NCBI RefSeq assembly: GCF_030654605.1
Contig: NZ_JAURXB010000079.1
Span: forward strand, 1-64,000
DNA from: Bradyrhizobium sp.
GTDB lineage: Bacteria; Pseudomonadota; Alphaproteobacteria; Rhizobiales; Xanthobacteraceae
DNA: 64,000 nucleotides
Reading direction: 5' to 3'
Part shown: positions 18,729-27,361 of the stretch, in pieces
Position numbering within the stretch: the first letter of the stretch is position 1
Layout: every line of letters begins with the position of its first letter
The notes under the pieces: model-generated
What the model saw: only the letters and a program-made list of their open reading frames with translations
Told to the model about the DNA's origin: nothing
The model's database searches: none
Position numbers and translations under genes: made by a program

Positions 18729-20336
18729 TCAGTAGACGTCCTGCTGGAACCGGCCCTTCTTCTTGAGGTCGGCGACGAACAGCACCGCCTCGTCGGTCGA
18801 ACGCGCACCGAACTGTGCGACGATATCGACCAGCGCGCGCTCGACATCCTTCGCCATCCGCTTGGCGTCGCCGCAGATGTAGATGTTCGCACCATCGGCC
18901 AGCCAGGTCCAGACTTCGCGGCCGAGTTCGCGCATGCGGTCCTGCACGTAGAATTTCTTGTCGCCGTCGCGCGACCAGGCCAGCGACAGCCGCGTCAGCA
19001 AGCCCGAGGTTTTCATCGCGTTCAGTTCATCGGCATAGAAGAAATCCGACGCGCTGCGCTGATGGCCGAAGAACAGCCAGTTCTTGCCCTGCGCGCCGGT
19101 CGCCTTGCGGTCGAGCAGGAAGGCGCGGAACGGTGCGATGCCGGTGCCCGGCCCGATCATGATGATCGGCACTTTGGGATCCTGCGGCAGCGCGAAACCG
19201 TGGGCCTTCTGCACATAGACCTTGAGCTCGTCGCCCGGATTGATGCGCTCGGCGAGGAACGTGGAAGCGAGGCCGATGCGCTTGCGCTTGCCGATCACAT
19301 AACGCACGCAGTCGACCGTCAGCGACAGTTTGCCGGGCGTCGCATTATGCGACGAGGAGATCGAATATAGCCGCGGCTGCAACGGCTCCAGCGCCTCGAC
19401 GAAGGCTTCGGGATGTGGGCGCACGCCGGAAAATTTCTGCAGCGCTGCCATCACGTCGAGCGTGGCGGCATCGCCGTCGGGATCCTCGCCCTGCGCCAGC
19501 GCCCGCGCCTTCTCGCGCTGCGCGCCGCCGGTGATGTAGGAAACGAGTTCGAACAGGCTGTCCGGCGCCGGCGACAGCGAAACCTCGTCGGCCAGCACCT
19601 CGCGCAGCGTCTTGCCGCGCACCTTGGTGGTATGCGAGGCGCCCAACAGGGCAATGATCTGGTCGACATGGCCGAGATCATTGCGGGCAAAGATCCCGAA
19701 GGAATCGCCGACGACATAGTCGAGGCCGGCGCCCGAGAGATCGAAATCGATGTGCCAGGTTTCCTTTTCCGATCCGGGTTTGTTGAGCAGCCGGCGCGAC
19801 AGGAAGGTGGCCGCGACCGGATTGTCGCGTGAACGGCCGGGCTCCACCACGACCGCAGGTACTGCCGCGGCAGGAGCCGCCGCCGGTCCCGCAGAGGCCG
19901 CCGGCGCCTTTTCCAGTTCCTCGTTCAGCGCCTTGAGCATCCGGGCGGTTTCCTTGCCGCCGGGAACGCAGAGATTGAGACGCGGTTCGGCCTTGCTCGC
20001 GATCGCGTCCGAATAGTCGTGGCAATTGTAGCCGCACTGGCCGCAATCCTGCTGCGCCATCGCCGCCATCATGCGCCGGCGCAGCGGCCGGCCTTCGGCA
20101 AGCTTCATGCGATCCGCGATGGGCATGGTCTGGTCGTGCCAGGGCGCCTCGCCGTCGTCGCCATCGCCGCCGGGGCCTTGCAGCATCGACGCACCCTGCT
20201 CCGACGACATCGGCGTCGGACCGCCATCCGTCAGCAGCCCGGCAAAGAAGCCGTTGAGCCAGGAGCGTTGCGCATCGGAAAACGGCGCGCTGGAGGGAAT
20301 GATCTCGATCCTGGGAGGTGGTGTCATCTGGTTCAT
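18729..20336 (-). CDS. Sulfite/nitrite reductase flavoprotein subunit (CysJ-like) with N-terminal Fe-S domain
   Basis: 535 residues. It begins with FSDAQRSWLNGFFAGLL, then a cysteine set C98-x2-C101-x3-C105-x17-C123 ending CVPGG, which resembles the 4Fe-4S domain of RnfB (Pfam FeS). From about residue 165 it is a CysJ/P450-reductase-like FAD/NADPH module: RLYSISSSHNATPG (FAD), IGPGTGIAPFRAFL and FFGHQRSASDFFYADEL (NADPH), with a C-terminal aromatic (DVY). The N-terminal flavodoxin domain of classical CysJ is missing. Its start overlaps the nirA stop by 4 bases, so it is probably the electron donor to that enzyme. Confidence 0.8.
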   Translation of the reverse strand: MNQMTPPPRIEIIPSSAPFSDAQRSWLNGFFAGLLTDGGPTPMSSEQGASMLQGPGGDGDDGEAPWHDQTMPIADRMKLAEGRPLRRRMMAAMAQQDCGQCGYNCHDYSDAIASKAEPRLNLCVPGGKETARMLKALNEELEKAPAASAGPAAAPAAAVPAVVVEPGRSRDNPVAATFLSRRLLNKPGSEKETWHIDFDLSGAGLDYVVGDSFGIFARNDLGHVDQIIALLGASHTTKVRGKTLREVLADEVSLSPAPDSLFELVSYITGGAQREKARALAQGEDPDGDAATLDVMAALQKFSGVRPHPEAFVEALEPLQPRLYSISSSHNATPGKLSLTVDCVRYVIGKRKRIGLASTFLAERINPGDELKVYVQKAHGFALPQDPKVPIIMIGPGTGIAPFRAFLLDRKATGAQGKNWLFFGHQRSASDFFYADELNAMKTSGLLTRLSLAWSRDGDKKFYVQDRMRELGREVWTWLADGANIYICGDAKRMAKDVERALVDIVAQFGARSTDEAVLFVADLKKKGRFQQDVY

Positions 20337-22123
20337 GTATGAGCCTCGGCATCGGCCAATTTGCGCAGCGTCTCGCCGTCATGGCGGCGCGCGAATGTCA
20401 GGAACGTCTCGTCGGGCGAGGTGCGATGGGAGACGTAGGCCTTCAGCAACCGCTCGACATAAACAGGCGCATCCTCTGCCGTGACGTCGTGAAACACCTC
20501 CTGCCCCATCTCGGCTTGCGGACCGAAGCCGCCTCCGGTGAAGACATGGAAACCATCGACTGTGTCGTCGCTATCGCCGACCGCGATGCGCGCGCCGATC
20601 ATTCCGATGTCGCTGATGTAATGCTGCGCGCAGGAATGGTGGCAGCCGGTGAGATGGATATTGATCGGGGTCTCGACCGGCACCCTCGGGTCGCACCAGT
20701 CCGCGATCCGGGACGCGGTGCGCTTGGTGTCGGCATTGCCGAACTTGCAGCCGGCACGGCCGGTGCAGGCAATCAGTCCGGCACGGAGTTCCGAGGTTTT
20801 GATCGCAAGGCCGATCGCCTCGATCGCGGCCGTGGCCAGCGCCACCTTGTCGTTGGACACGCCTGATATCAGCAGGTTCTGCCAGACCGTGAGGCGGATA
20901 TCGCCATCGCCGAGATCTTGCGCGATCTTTGCGAGGCCGCGCATCTGGTCGCAGGTCACCTTGCCCAAGGGCAGCGCAACGCCGATCCAGTTCAGGCCGT
21001 CCTGCTTCTGCTGGTGGACGCCGATATGGGCTGATCGGTCGAACGCCGGACGGGGTGCGAGAGCTTCCGGCGGCACGCGCGTGAAGGCATGGCCGAGCTT
21101 TTCCTCGACCAGCACGAGGAATTTTTCCATGCCCATGCCGTCGATGACGTATTTCAATCGCGCCTTCAGCCGGTTGGTGCGATCGCCGAGGTCGATGAAG
21201 ACGCGGACGATGGCGTCCGAAACCCTGGTCGCATCGGCCGGCTTGACGATGATGCCGGTATCGGTGGCGAAATCCTTATGGCCGGTGATGCCGCCGATGC
21301 CGAGCTTGAACCAGACGCCTGGCTCGACATCAAAACCGTCTTTGACCTCGACCGCGGCAAAGGCGATGTCGTTGGTGTCTTCCAGCACCGCGATCTTGCC
21401 GGCGCCGTCGAAAGCGACGTTGAATTTGCGCGGCAGGCCGATCAGCGAGCGGTCGCTGAGGATGTGGTAGTGCCATTCCCGAGCATATTCACGGGTGTCG
21501 AGCAATTCCTGGGGATCGATGCCGGCTGTGGGCGTGCCCGTGACGTTGCGGATGTTGTCGGCGCCGGAGCCACGCGAGCACAGGCCGAGGTCCTGAATGC
21601 CCTCGATCAGCATCACCGCGTGCTTCGGCGGGATTTCGCGCACCTGAAGGTTGGCGCGGGTGGTGACGTTGCTGAACGGGCCACATAGCGGTTCGATCAG
21701 ATCGGCAAGCCCGGAAAGCTGCCAGTGCTTCATGATGCCGTTCGGAATCCGCAGACGGCTCATATAGGAGTCCTGCGTCGGCCCGACATAAAACAGGCCG
21801 TAATAGCGCCAGCGGAAATTATCCGCCGGCGACGGTCGCGCATCGGCCAGCGCCTGCTCCTTCAGCCGCGGATAGGCGTCGAACGGATGCTGCTCGCGCT
21901 TCCACTTTTCCTGGTCGACGAGTTTCTTGCCCGCGGCAAGCGTGCGGTCCTGCGCCTTGATGTGCGACGCTTCCGGGCCGGTCGGCTCCGCATTGGCTTT
22001 ACCCGCGGCGCCGCCGCCGCCGAGGCCGCGCCCGACCCGGCTGATCTGCAGCCCCGTCGTGAATCCTTCGAGGTAGCGTTTCTGCTCGTCGGTAAAGTCG
22101 ACTGAGAGCGTTTCTAGTTTCAT
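20333..22123 (-). CDS. nirA: Ferredoxin-type nitrite/sulfite reductase (NirA family)
   Basis: 596 residues from the ATG at 22123 (MKLETLSVDFTDEQKRYLEG); an upstream TTG at 22165 was rejected. Two siroheme/Fe-S half-domains are visible (parachute motif RGSGADNIRNVTGTP). The 4Fe-4S/siroheme ligands are in CTGRAGCKFGNADTKR and TGCHHSCAQHY. It reduces nitrite to ammonium (or sulfite to sulfide) in the cytoplasm by six-electron transfer. The adjacent nasS-nasT genes favour nitrite. Upstream lie a candidate sigma-54 promoter and structured leader; the flavoprotein gene is coupled downstream. Confidence 0.85.
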   Translation of the reverse strand: MKLETLSVDFTDEQKRYLEGFTTGLQISRVGRGLGGGGAAGKANAEPTGPEASHIKAQDRTLAAGKKLVDQEKWKREQHPFDAYPRLKEQALADARPSPADNFRWRYYGLFYVGPTQDSYMSRLRIPNGIMKHWQLSGLADLIEPLCGPFSNVTTRANLQVREIPPKHAVMLIEGIQDLGLCSRGSGADNIRNVTGTPTAGIDPQELLDTREYAREWHYHILSDRSLIGLPRKFNVAFDGAGKIAVLEDTNDIAFAAVEVKDGFDVEPGVWFKLGIGGITGHKDFATDTGIIVKPADATRVSDAIVRVFIDLGDRTNRLKARLKYVIDGMGMEKFLVLVEEKLGHAFTRVPPEALAPRPAFDRSAHIGVHQQKQDGLNWIGVALPLGKVTCDQMRGLAKIAQDLGDGDIRLTVWQNLLISGVSNDKVALATAAIEAIGLAIKTSELRAGLIACTGRAGCKFGNADTKRTASRIADWCDPRVPVETPINIHLTGCHHSCAQHYISDIGMIGARIAVGDSDDTVDGFHVFTGGGFGPQAEMGQEVFHDVTAEDAPVYVERLLKAYVSHRTSPDETFLTFARRHDGETLRKLADAEAHT

Positions 22124-22184
22124 GGTGCGCGACGAAGCTCCTGCGGCCACGACGGGTGGCTTCAACGAAAAGGGACAGCGACCG

Positions 22185-22273
22185 CGTTCGTGACGTTCGA
22201 ACGGGCCCGACCAGCTTCGTTGCTGCGGAAATCCATCTTGGACGTAGGCCAGCGGGCATCTGCGACGGCTGGC
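22185..22273 (-). promoter_or_regulatory. Candidate NasT-responsive antitermination leader of nirA
   Basis: Reading the minus strand, hairpin P1 is GCCAGC (22273-22268) with GCTGGC (22253-22248). P2 is CCGCAGC (22228-22222) with GCTG..CGG (22215-22207) around the hexaloop AACGAA (22221-22216). The hexaloop has A at position 1 and G at position 4, as ANTAR targets do. A third hairpin, CGTTCG/CGAACG (22203-22185), is followed 13 bases later by UUUU and could be the terminator. P1 has no clear AnnGnn hexaloop, which weakens the match. nasT and nasS lie immediately upstream. Confidence 0.5.
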
Positions 22274-22285
22274 TGCACTGCAACA

Positions 22286-22301
22286 TTCAAGTTGCGTGCC
22301 A
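22286..22301 (-). promoter_or_regulatory. Candidate sigma-54 promoter of nirA
   Basis: Minus-strand TGGCAC-N5-TTGAA matches the -24/-12 consensus TGGCAC-N5-TTGCA except for A instead of C in the -12 element. The predicted transcript start, about 12 bases downstream, falls within a few bases of hairpin P1. Sigma-54/NtrC control of nitrate assimilation is well known in this group. No clear NtrC site was identified. Confidence 0.55.
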
Positions 22302-22447
22302 CCCCGATTCGAATAAAATCGATAGCGTATTCAATTGGTTGTGTTCTGGAGCTGGGAACGGGCCGCCGTGGGTCACCGCTGATTCAAGCAGATCGCCTAA
22401 AAATTAGACGGTTGGGTCGGGTGCCCAGCATCGCTCCAACCGCCGCC

Positions 22448-23614
22448 TCAGGGGCTCCTGCGACCGATCTTGAACGCGGCCAGATGGCCGGCAATGTCGT
22501 TGGCGTCGAAGGCAGGTCCTGCGAAGGCGCCGATCCCGTCGGAGGCCTCAGTCGGCTTCGCCGCGCGTCCAAGGGCTGCGTCGTACAGGTCCGGCCTGAA
22601 TACCGCCATGGCGACTTTCAGCGCCTCCGGGCTGATCGGGGTCTGCCCCCAGCGCACCATCTGGGCGTAGAGCCAGGCGGCCTGAGCGGGGTCCGGCCGC
22701 GCCGCGCCCTGCCGACCCACCAGCAGATAGCGGTTGCTCTCGCGCAAGGTCCCGTCGGGCGAAATCTTGAGGCGGCCGTCGAGCGTTCGCTGGATCACCT
22801 CCGGATCGACACCGATGCGCTCGGGTGCACCGAGGATGCGCGCCGCCTCGGCGCGGTTGTGCGGCTGCTCGATGAATTCGGCGGCGCGATCATGCGCCCG
22901 TATCAGGGCGGCCAGCACGGCCGGATTTTTCTCCGACCAGTCCTGCCTGACCGCCAGCACCTTCTCCACCGCGCGGACCAGGATATCGGAGACGAAATGC
23001 AGGATGTGGCCGACGCCGAGATCGACCGCGACTGAATTCCAGGGCGCGCCGACGCAGAAGGCATCGACATGACCGTTGGCGAGACTGTCCACCATGTAGG
23101 GCGGCGGCAACACCACCAGGCGAACGTCCTCGTCGGGATCGACGCCGCCGGCGGCCATCCAGAACCGCAGCTGGTAATTGTGGGTCGAGAACGGAAACGT
23201 CATGCCGAAGGTCAGCGGTTCGGCGCCGCTTTTGCGCCGCGCCGCGACCACGCGGGCCAGCGCCAGCGCCGTCGCCATCGGGTCGAACGGATCGCCCTCC
23301 ATCTCACTCATGATCGCCGCATGCAGCGCCGGCGATACCGTGATGGCATTGCCGTTGAGGCCGAGATTGAACGGGGCCACGATCGGCACCTTGACGTGTC
23401 CGAGCCCGAGGCTGGAGGCGATCGCCACCGGCGCCAGCAGATGGGCGGCGTCGAACAGGCCGATATTGAGCTTGTCGCGGACGTTGGACCACGACACTTC
23501 CCGGACCAGCGTGACATCGAGTCCTTCGGCCGCGCAAAACCCCTTGTCGACGGCGACGATCAGGGCCGCGGCGTCGACCAGCGGAATGAAGCCTATGCGC
23601 AGCGTCTTGGTCAT
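22448..23614 (-). CDS. nasS: Nitrate sensor NasS (NrtA-like, cytoplasmic)
   Basis: 388 residues resembling the nitrate-binding proteins NrtA/CmpA (RIGFIPLVDAAALIVAVDKG, MTFPFSTHNYQLRFWMAAGG, HVDAFCVGAPWN), but with no signal peptide, so it stays in the cytoplasm. NasS proteins bind NasT when nitrate is absent and release it when nitrate or nitrite binds. The start overlaps the nasT stop (ATGA). It is followed by a 324-base gap before nirA that holds the candidate promoter and leader. Confidence 0.88.
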   Translation of the reverse strand: MTKTLRIGFIPLVDAAALIVAVDKGFCAAEGLDVTLVREVSWSNVRDKLNIGLFDAAHLLAPVAIASSLGLGHVKVPIVAPFNLGLNGNAITVSPALHAAIMSEMEGDPFDPMATALALARVVAARRKSGAEPLTFGMTFPFSTHNYQLRFWMAAGGVDPDEDVRLVVLPPPYMVDSLANGHVDAFCVGAPWNSVAVDLGVGHILHFVSDILVRAVEKVLAVRQDWSEKNPAVLAALIRAHDRAAEFIEQPHNRAEAARILGAPERIGVDPEVIQRTLDGRLKISPDGTLRESNRYLLVGRQGAARPDPAQAAWLYAQMVRWGQTPISPEALKVAMAVFRPDLYDAALGRAAKPTEASDGIGAFAGPAFDANDIAGHLAAFKIGRRSP

Positions 23615-24201
23615 TTCAGCAACTCCGAAGCGGTCAGGATCGACTGCGCGATCTCGCCGATTTTCTTTTTCTCGCGCATCGCGGTGGAGCGCATCAGCAC
23701 ATAGGCCTCGTCTTCGGTGAGGCCCTTCAGTTTCATCAGGATCCCCTTGGCGCGGTCGATCACCTTGCGGTCCTCGAGCGCGGACTTGGCGCGGTCGAGT
23801 TCGTCCTGCAGCTTGGAGAAGGCGTTGAAGCGCGAGATGCAGAGGTCGAGGATCGGCTTGATCCGCTCCTTCTTCAGGCCATCGACGATATAGGCGGAGA
23901 CGCCGGCATCGACCGAGGCCTGGATCGAGGCGGAGTCGCTCTGGTCGACGAACATCGCGATCGGGCGGCGCACCGCGCGGCTGACCTGGAACATCTGCTC
24001 CAGGACGTCGCGGCTGGGGTTTTCCAGGTCGATCAGGATGACGTCAGGGTCCAGCGCATAGATCCGGGCCAGCAGATTGTGCATCTCGCGGATATGCGCA
24101 ACGCCGGTAAAGCCCGCCTCCCGCAGCCCCTCTTCGAGGATCGCTGCGCGGATCGGGCTTTCGTCAACAATGACTATCTTGGGAGACGTCTCGGAGCTCA
24201 T
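23611..24201 (-). CDS. nasT: ANTAR-domain antiterminator NasT
   Basis: 196 residues. Residues 1-120 form a response-regulator-like receiver ([20 protein letters not shown], with Asp in [12 protein letters not shown]). Residues ~125-196 form the ANTAR RNA-binding domain ([19 protein letters not shown]...EDEAYVLMR). NasT is known to bind two-hairpin leader RNAs and prevent termination upstream of nitrate-assimilation genes. nasS is translationally coupled downstream. rimO is divergent across a 113-base gap. Confidence 0.9.
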   Translation of the reverse strand: MSSETSPKIVIVDESPIRAAILEEGLREAGFTGVAHIREMHNLLARIYALDPDVILIDLENPSRDVLEQMFQVSRAVRRPIAMFVDQSDSASIQASVDAGVSAYIVDGLKKERIKPILDLCISRFNAFSKLQDELDRAKSALEDRKVIDRAKGILMKLKGLTEDEAYVLMRSTAMREKKKIGEIAQSILTASELLK

Positions 24202-24314
24202 CGATCACTCGCATTTCCGGCAAAGCACCTCTTAGCACGCCCGATGCCGGCTTAAAGCCTTGTCATTATGGACAATTGGGACTAGCTCCTGCCCATCAAT
24301 CAGGCATATCAGAC

Positions 24315-25640
24315 ATGAACCAGGCCGCCGCGCCCAAAGTCAGCTTTGTTTCACTGGGATGTCCCAAGGCGCTTGTGGATTCCGAGCGGATCATCACCCG
24401 GTTGCGCGCCGAGGGCTATGAGCTGGCGCGCAAGCATGACGGCGCCGACCTGGTCATCGTCAACACCTGCGGCTTTCTCGACAGCGCCAAGCAGGAATCG
24501 CTCGGCGCCATCGGCGAGGCGATGGCCGAGAACGGCAAGGTGATCGTCACCGGCTGCATGGGCGCGGAACCCGAGCAGATCGAGGCCGCCTATCCCGGCG
24601 TGCTGTCGATATCAGGGCCGCAGCAATATGAAAGCGTGCTCGATGCCGTGCATCGCGCGCTGCCGCCGTTGCACAATCCGCACCTCGATCTGGTGCCGCC
24701 GCAGGGCATCAAGTTGACGCCGCGGCATTACGCCTATTTGAAGATTTCCGAGGGCTGCAACAACCGCTGCAGCTTCTGCATCATTCCGAAATTGCGCGGC
24801 GACCTGGTGTCGCGGCCGGCCGGCGAGGTGCTGCGCGAGGCGGAAAAGCTGGTCACCGCCGGCGTCAAGGAATTGCTGGTCATCTCGCAGGATACCTCGG
24901 CCTACGGCGTCGACATCAAATATGCCGAGAGCCCCTGGAAGGACCGCCAGGTCCGCGCCAGATTTTTCGACCTTGCCAAGGAGCTCGGCGAACTCGGCGC
25001 CTGGGTCCGGCTGCAATATGTCTACCCCTACCCGCATGTCGACGACGTCATTGGCCTGATGACGGAAGGCAAGGTGCTGCCCTACCTCGACATCCCCTTC
25101 CAGCACGCCAGCCCGGAAGTGCTGAAGGCCATGAAGCGCCCCGCCGCGCAGGACAAGACGCTGGCGCGGATCAAGAAGTGGCGCGAGGAGTGCCCCGAAC
25201 TGACGCTCCGCTCCACCTTCATCGTCGGCTTCCCCGGCGAGAGCGATTCCGACTTTGCCTATCTGCTCGACTGGCTGGAAGAAGCCGAGATCGATCGCGC
25301 CGGCTGCTTCAAATACGAGCCGGTCGCGGGCGCGACCTCGAACGCGCTCGGCAACCACGTGCCGCAGGAAATCAAGCAGGAGCGCTGGAATGCGCTGATG
25401 GCGCGGCAGCAGAAGATTTCCGCCCGCCGGCTGAAGCGCAAGGTCGGCACGCGGCAGCAGATCATCATCGATGAAGTCGGTCCGACCGTCTCAAAGGGCC
25501 GCTCGAAAGCGGACGCGCCGCAGATCGACGGCGCGGTTTACCTGTCGAGCCGCCGCCCGCTGAAAGTCGGCGAAATCGTCACCGCGAAGATCGAGCGCGC
25601 GGACCAGTACGACCTGCACGGCAGCGTCGCGGGGTTTTAA
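24315..25640 (+). CDS. rimO: Ribosomal protein S12 methylthiotransferase RimO
   Basis: 441 residues from the ATG at 24315 ([20 protein letters not shown]). N-terminal Fe-S cysteines sit in SLGCPK, NTCGFLD and VTGCMG. The radical-SAM CxxxCxxC is in [18 protein letters not shown]. The C-terminal ~65 residues are a TRAM domain. The protein methylthiolates Asp-88 of ribosomal protein S12. The DSAKQES and [11 protein letters not shown] segments are RimO-like, so MiaB is less likely. Confidence 0.95.
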   Translation: MNQAAAPKVSFVSLGCPKALVDSERIITRLRAEGYELARKHDGADLVIVNTCGFLDSAKQESLGAIGEAMAENGKVIVTGCMGAEPEQIEAAYPGVLSISGPQQYESVLDAVHRALPPLHNPHLDLVPPQGIKLTPRHYAYLKISEGCNNRCSFCIIPKLRGDLVSRPAGEVLREAEKLVTAGVKELLVISQDTSAYGVDIKYAESPWKDRQVRARFFDLAKELGELGAWVRLQYVYPYPHVDDVIGLMTEGKVLPYLDIPFQHASPEVLKAMKRPAAQDKTLARIKKWREECPELTLRSTFIVGFPGESDSDFAYLLDWLEEAEIDRAGCFKYEPVAGATSNALGNHVPQEIKQERWNALMARQQKISARRLKRKVGTRQQIIIDEVGPTVSKGRSKADAPQIDGAVYLSSRRPLKVGEIVTAKIERADQYDLHGSVAGF

Positions 25641-25646
25641 CTCCCT

Positions 25647-25763
25647 GTCGTCCCTGCGAACGCAGGGACCCATAATCCCGGTCGGCTGTTGTTGAAAAGA
25701 TATCTGTCACCGCGCCTTAACGCGAAGCCGCGGCGTATGGGTCCCTGCGTTCGCAGGGACGAC
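25647..25763. repeat. Dispersed inverted-repeat element, copy 1 (GTCGTCCCTGCG type)
   Basis: A 28-base end, GTCGTCCCTGCGAACGCAGG plus GACCCATA, at 25647-25674 is repeated as its exact reverse complement at 25736-25763. The same 28-base ends occur at 54621-54648 and 54724-54751 around a different centre. It sits right after the rimO stop. Confidence 0.85.
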
Positions 25764-25813
25764 AGTGGAGGAATGTCGAGCGCTCCGCTTGACAGCGCGC
25801 GTCCTTCGGCTGT

Positions 25814-25915
25814 ATGGCCCTGCCCATGATCCTGAACCGGACCAACGCCCGCGCCACTATCCGTCGTCGCTCTGTCGACGATGATGGGTCGCGCCGTGTC
25901 CGACGACAACGCTGA
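25814..25915 (+). CDS. Candidate Arg-rich leader peptide upstream of argD
   Basis: A 33-codon frame ([20 protein letters not shown]..., ending RRVRRQR) with ten arginines, including RRR at codons 17-19 and RR pairs at 27-28 and 30-31. It ends 26 bases before a strong terminator, and argD starts 48 bases after that hairpin. This is the layout of an amino-acid attenuator, with arginine codons before an arginine-pathway gene. There is no strong ribosome site, and GC-rich chance frames are often Arg-rich, so confidence is moderate. Confidence 0.4.
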   Translation: MALPMILNRTNARATIRRRSVDDDGSRRVRRQR

Positions 25916-25941
25916 AACACTGGGATCAGCAACGTTTTCGA

Positions 25942-25970
25942 GAAGGCCGCACCCGCAAAGTGCGGCCTTC
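25942..25970 (+). terminator. Rho-independent terminator before argD (possible attenuator)
   Basis: GAAGGCCGCAC pairs with GTGCGGCCTTC (11 bp, 7-base loop), followed by TTGCGTTT. An alternative pairing is possible between GGGTCGCGCC (25886-25895, inside the Arg-rich frame) and GGCCGCACCC (25945-25954). It would break the terminator and gives nine pairs with one bulged base on each strand. It might otherwise simply end rimO transcription. Confidence 0.75.
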
Positions 25971-26018
25971 TTGCGTTTCAGCCCGCTTTGCTTCCCAACC
26001 CCGCTGAGGAGTTTTGAT

Positions 26019-27215
26019 ATGAGCAACGCCACGCATTCGTTCGACGCATTGATGGAAATCACCTCCCGGCCGCCGACGGTTTTCGTCCGCGGCGAAGGCT
26101 CGTTGCTGTGGGACGACTCAGGCAAGCGCTATCTCGACTTCATCCAGGGTTGGGCGGTCAATTGCCTCGGCCATTCGCCGCCGGCCATCGCCGATGCGCT
26201 GGCAGCGCAAGCAAAGCTGCTGCTGACGCCGAGCCCGGCGTTTTACAACGGTCCCAGCCTGGCGCTGGCGAAGGCGCTCACCGATCAGAGCTGCTTCGAC
26301 CAGGTGTTCTTCGCCAATTCGGGCGCTGAAGCCAACGAAGGTGCCATCAAACTCGCGCGCAAATACGGCGCCCTGCACAGGAACGGCGCTTACGAGATCA
26401 TCACCTTCGAAGGCGGTTTTCACGGCCGCACGCTGGCGACGATGTCGGCATCCGGCAAGAAGGCTTTTGAACCCTTGTTCGAGCCTAAGGTGCCGGGCTT
26501 TCCCAAGGCCAGGCTGAACGATCTCGACTCGGTAAAACGGCTGATCACGGAAAAGACCGTCGGCGTCATGCTGGAGCCGATCCAGGGCGAAGCCGGGGTC
26601 TGGCCGGCGACGGACGAATTTCTGCAGGCGTTGCGCGCGCTGACCGAGGCGCATGGCTTGCTACTGATCTTCGACGAGATCCAGACCGGCATGGGCCGCA
26701 CCGGCAAGCTGTTTCACTACGAGCATGCCGGAATCGAGCCCGACATCATGACGCTGGGCAAGGGCATCGGCGGCGGCGTGCCGCTGGCGGCGTTGCTGGC
26801 GACCGACAAGGCTTCCTGCTTCGCGCATGGCGACCAGGGCGGCACGTTCAATGGCAATCCGCTGATGTGCGCGGCCGGACTTGCGGTTCTGGCCGAGGTC
26901 AGCAAGCCGGAGTTCCTGAAATCGGCCATCGATGCCGGGTTGTTTCTTGAAAGCGAGTTGCAGCGGATTTCGGCGCGGCACGGCCTCGGCGAAGTCCGCG
27001 GCCGAGGGCTGTTGCTGGCGCTCGACCTCAAGCACCCGATCGGTGCCTCTGTTGTCGCTCAGGCGCTGGCCGACGGCATCCTGCTGAACTCGCCGCAGCC
27101 GGACGCGCTGCGCTTCATGCCGGCGCTCAACGTTTCGCGAGAGGAGATTTCGCAGATGATCGACGGCCTCGACGCGATCCTGACGCGGATGGGGGCGGCA
27201 CGGCGGGTGGCGTAA
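26019..27215 (+). CDS. argD: Acetylornithine/class III aminotransferase (ArgD-like)
   Basis: 398 residues from the ATG at 26019, with GAGGAG about 7 bases upstream; a longer frame starting at 25881 runs back through the terminator and was rejected. PLP-enzyme landmarks: [43 protein letters not shown], and the Schiff-base Lys in [15 protein letters not shown]. ArgD makes N-acetylornithine from N-acetylglutamate semialdehyde. argF does not follow here, so this may be a second copy. The candidate arginine attenuator upstream supports a role in the pathway. Confidence 0.8.
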   Translation: MSNATHSFDALMEITSRPPTVFVRGEGSLLWDDSGKRYLDFIQGWAVNCLGHSPPAIADALAAQAKLLLTPSPAFYNGPSLALAKALTDQSCFDQVFFANSGAEANEGAIKLARKYGALHRNGAYEIITFEGGFHGRTLATMSASGKKAFEPLFEPKVPGFPKARLNDLDSVKRLITEKTVGVMLEPIQGEAGVWPATDEFLQALRALTEAHGLLLIFDEIQTGMGRTGKLFHYEHAGIEPDIMTLGKGIGGGVPLAALLATDKASCFAHGDQGGTFNGNPLMCAAGLAVLAEVSKPEFLKSAIDAGLFLESELQRISARHGLGEVRGRGLLLALDLKHPIGASVVAQALADGILLNSPQPDALRFMPALNVSREEISQMIDGLDAILTRMGAARRVA

Positions 27216-27225
27216 TAATTCAGGC

Positions 27226-27348
27226 CGTCATTGCGAGCGCAGCGAAGCAATCCATTCTTTCTTTCCGCAGAGGCATGGATTGCTTCGTCGCATCCGCCTT
27301 CGCCGCGAAGGCGGGCTTCGGCGGACAAGAGAGCTCCTCGCAATGACG
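27226..27348. repeat. Dispersed palindromic element, CGTCATTGCGAG type, copy 1
   Basis: Ends CGTCATTGCGAG and CTCGCAATGACG are exact reverse complements, with internal GAAGCAATCCAT / ATGGATTGCTTC also complementary. Related copies are at 32673-32764 and 38583-38704. It lies between the convergent argD and qor genes. Confidence 0.85.
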
Positions 27349-27361
27349 GTCTTGAGAGACC

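Noticed and set aside
22248..22273. P1 hairpin as a full ANTAR hexaloop
   Set aside because: The stem is perfect, but the 14-base loop cannot be folded into an AnnGnn hexaloop, so only P2 matches the target.
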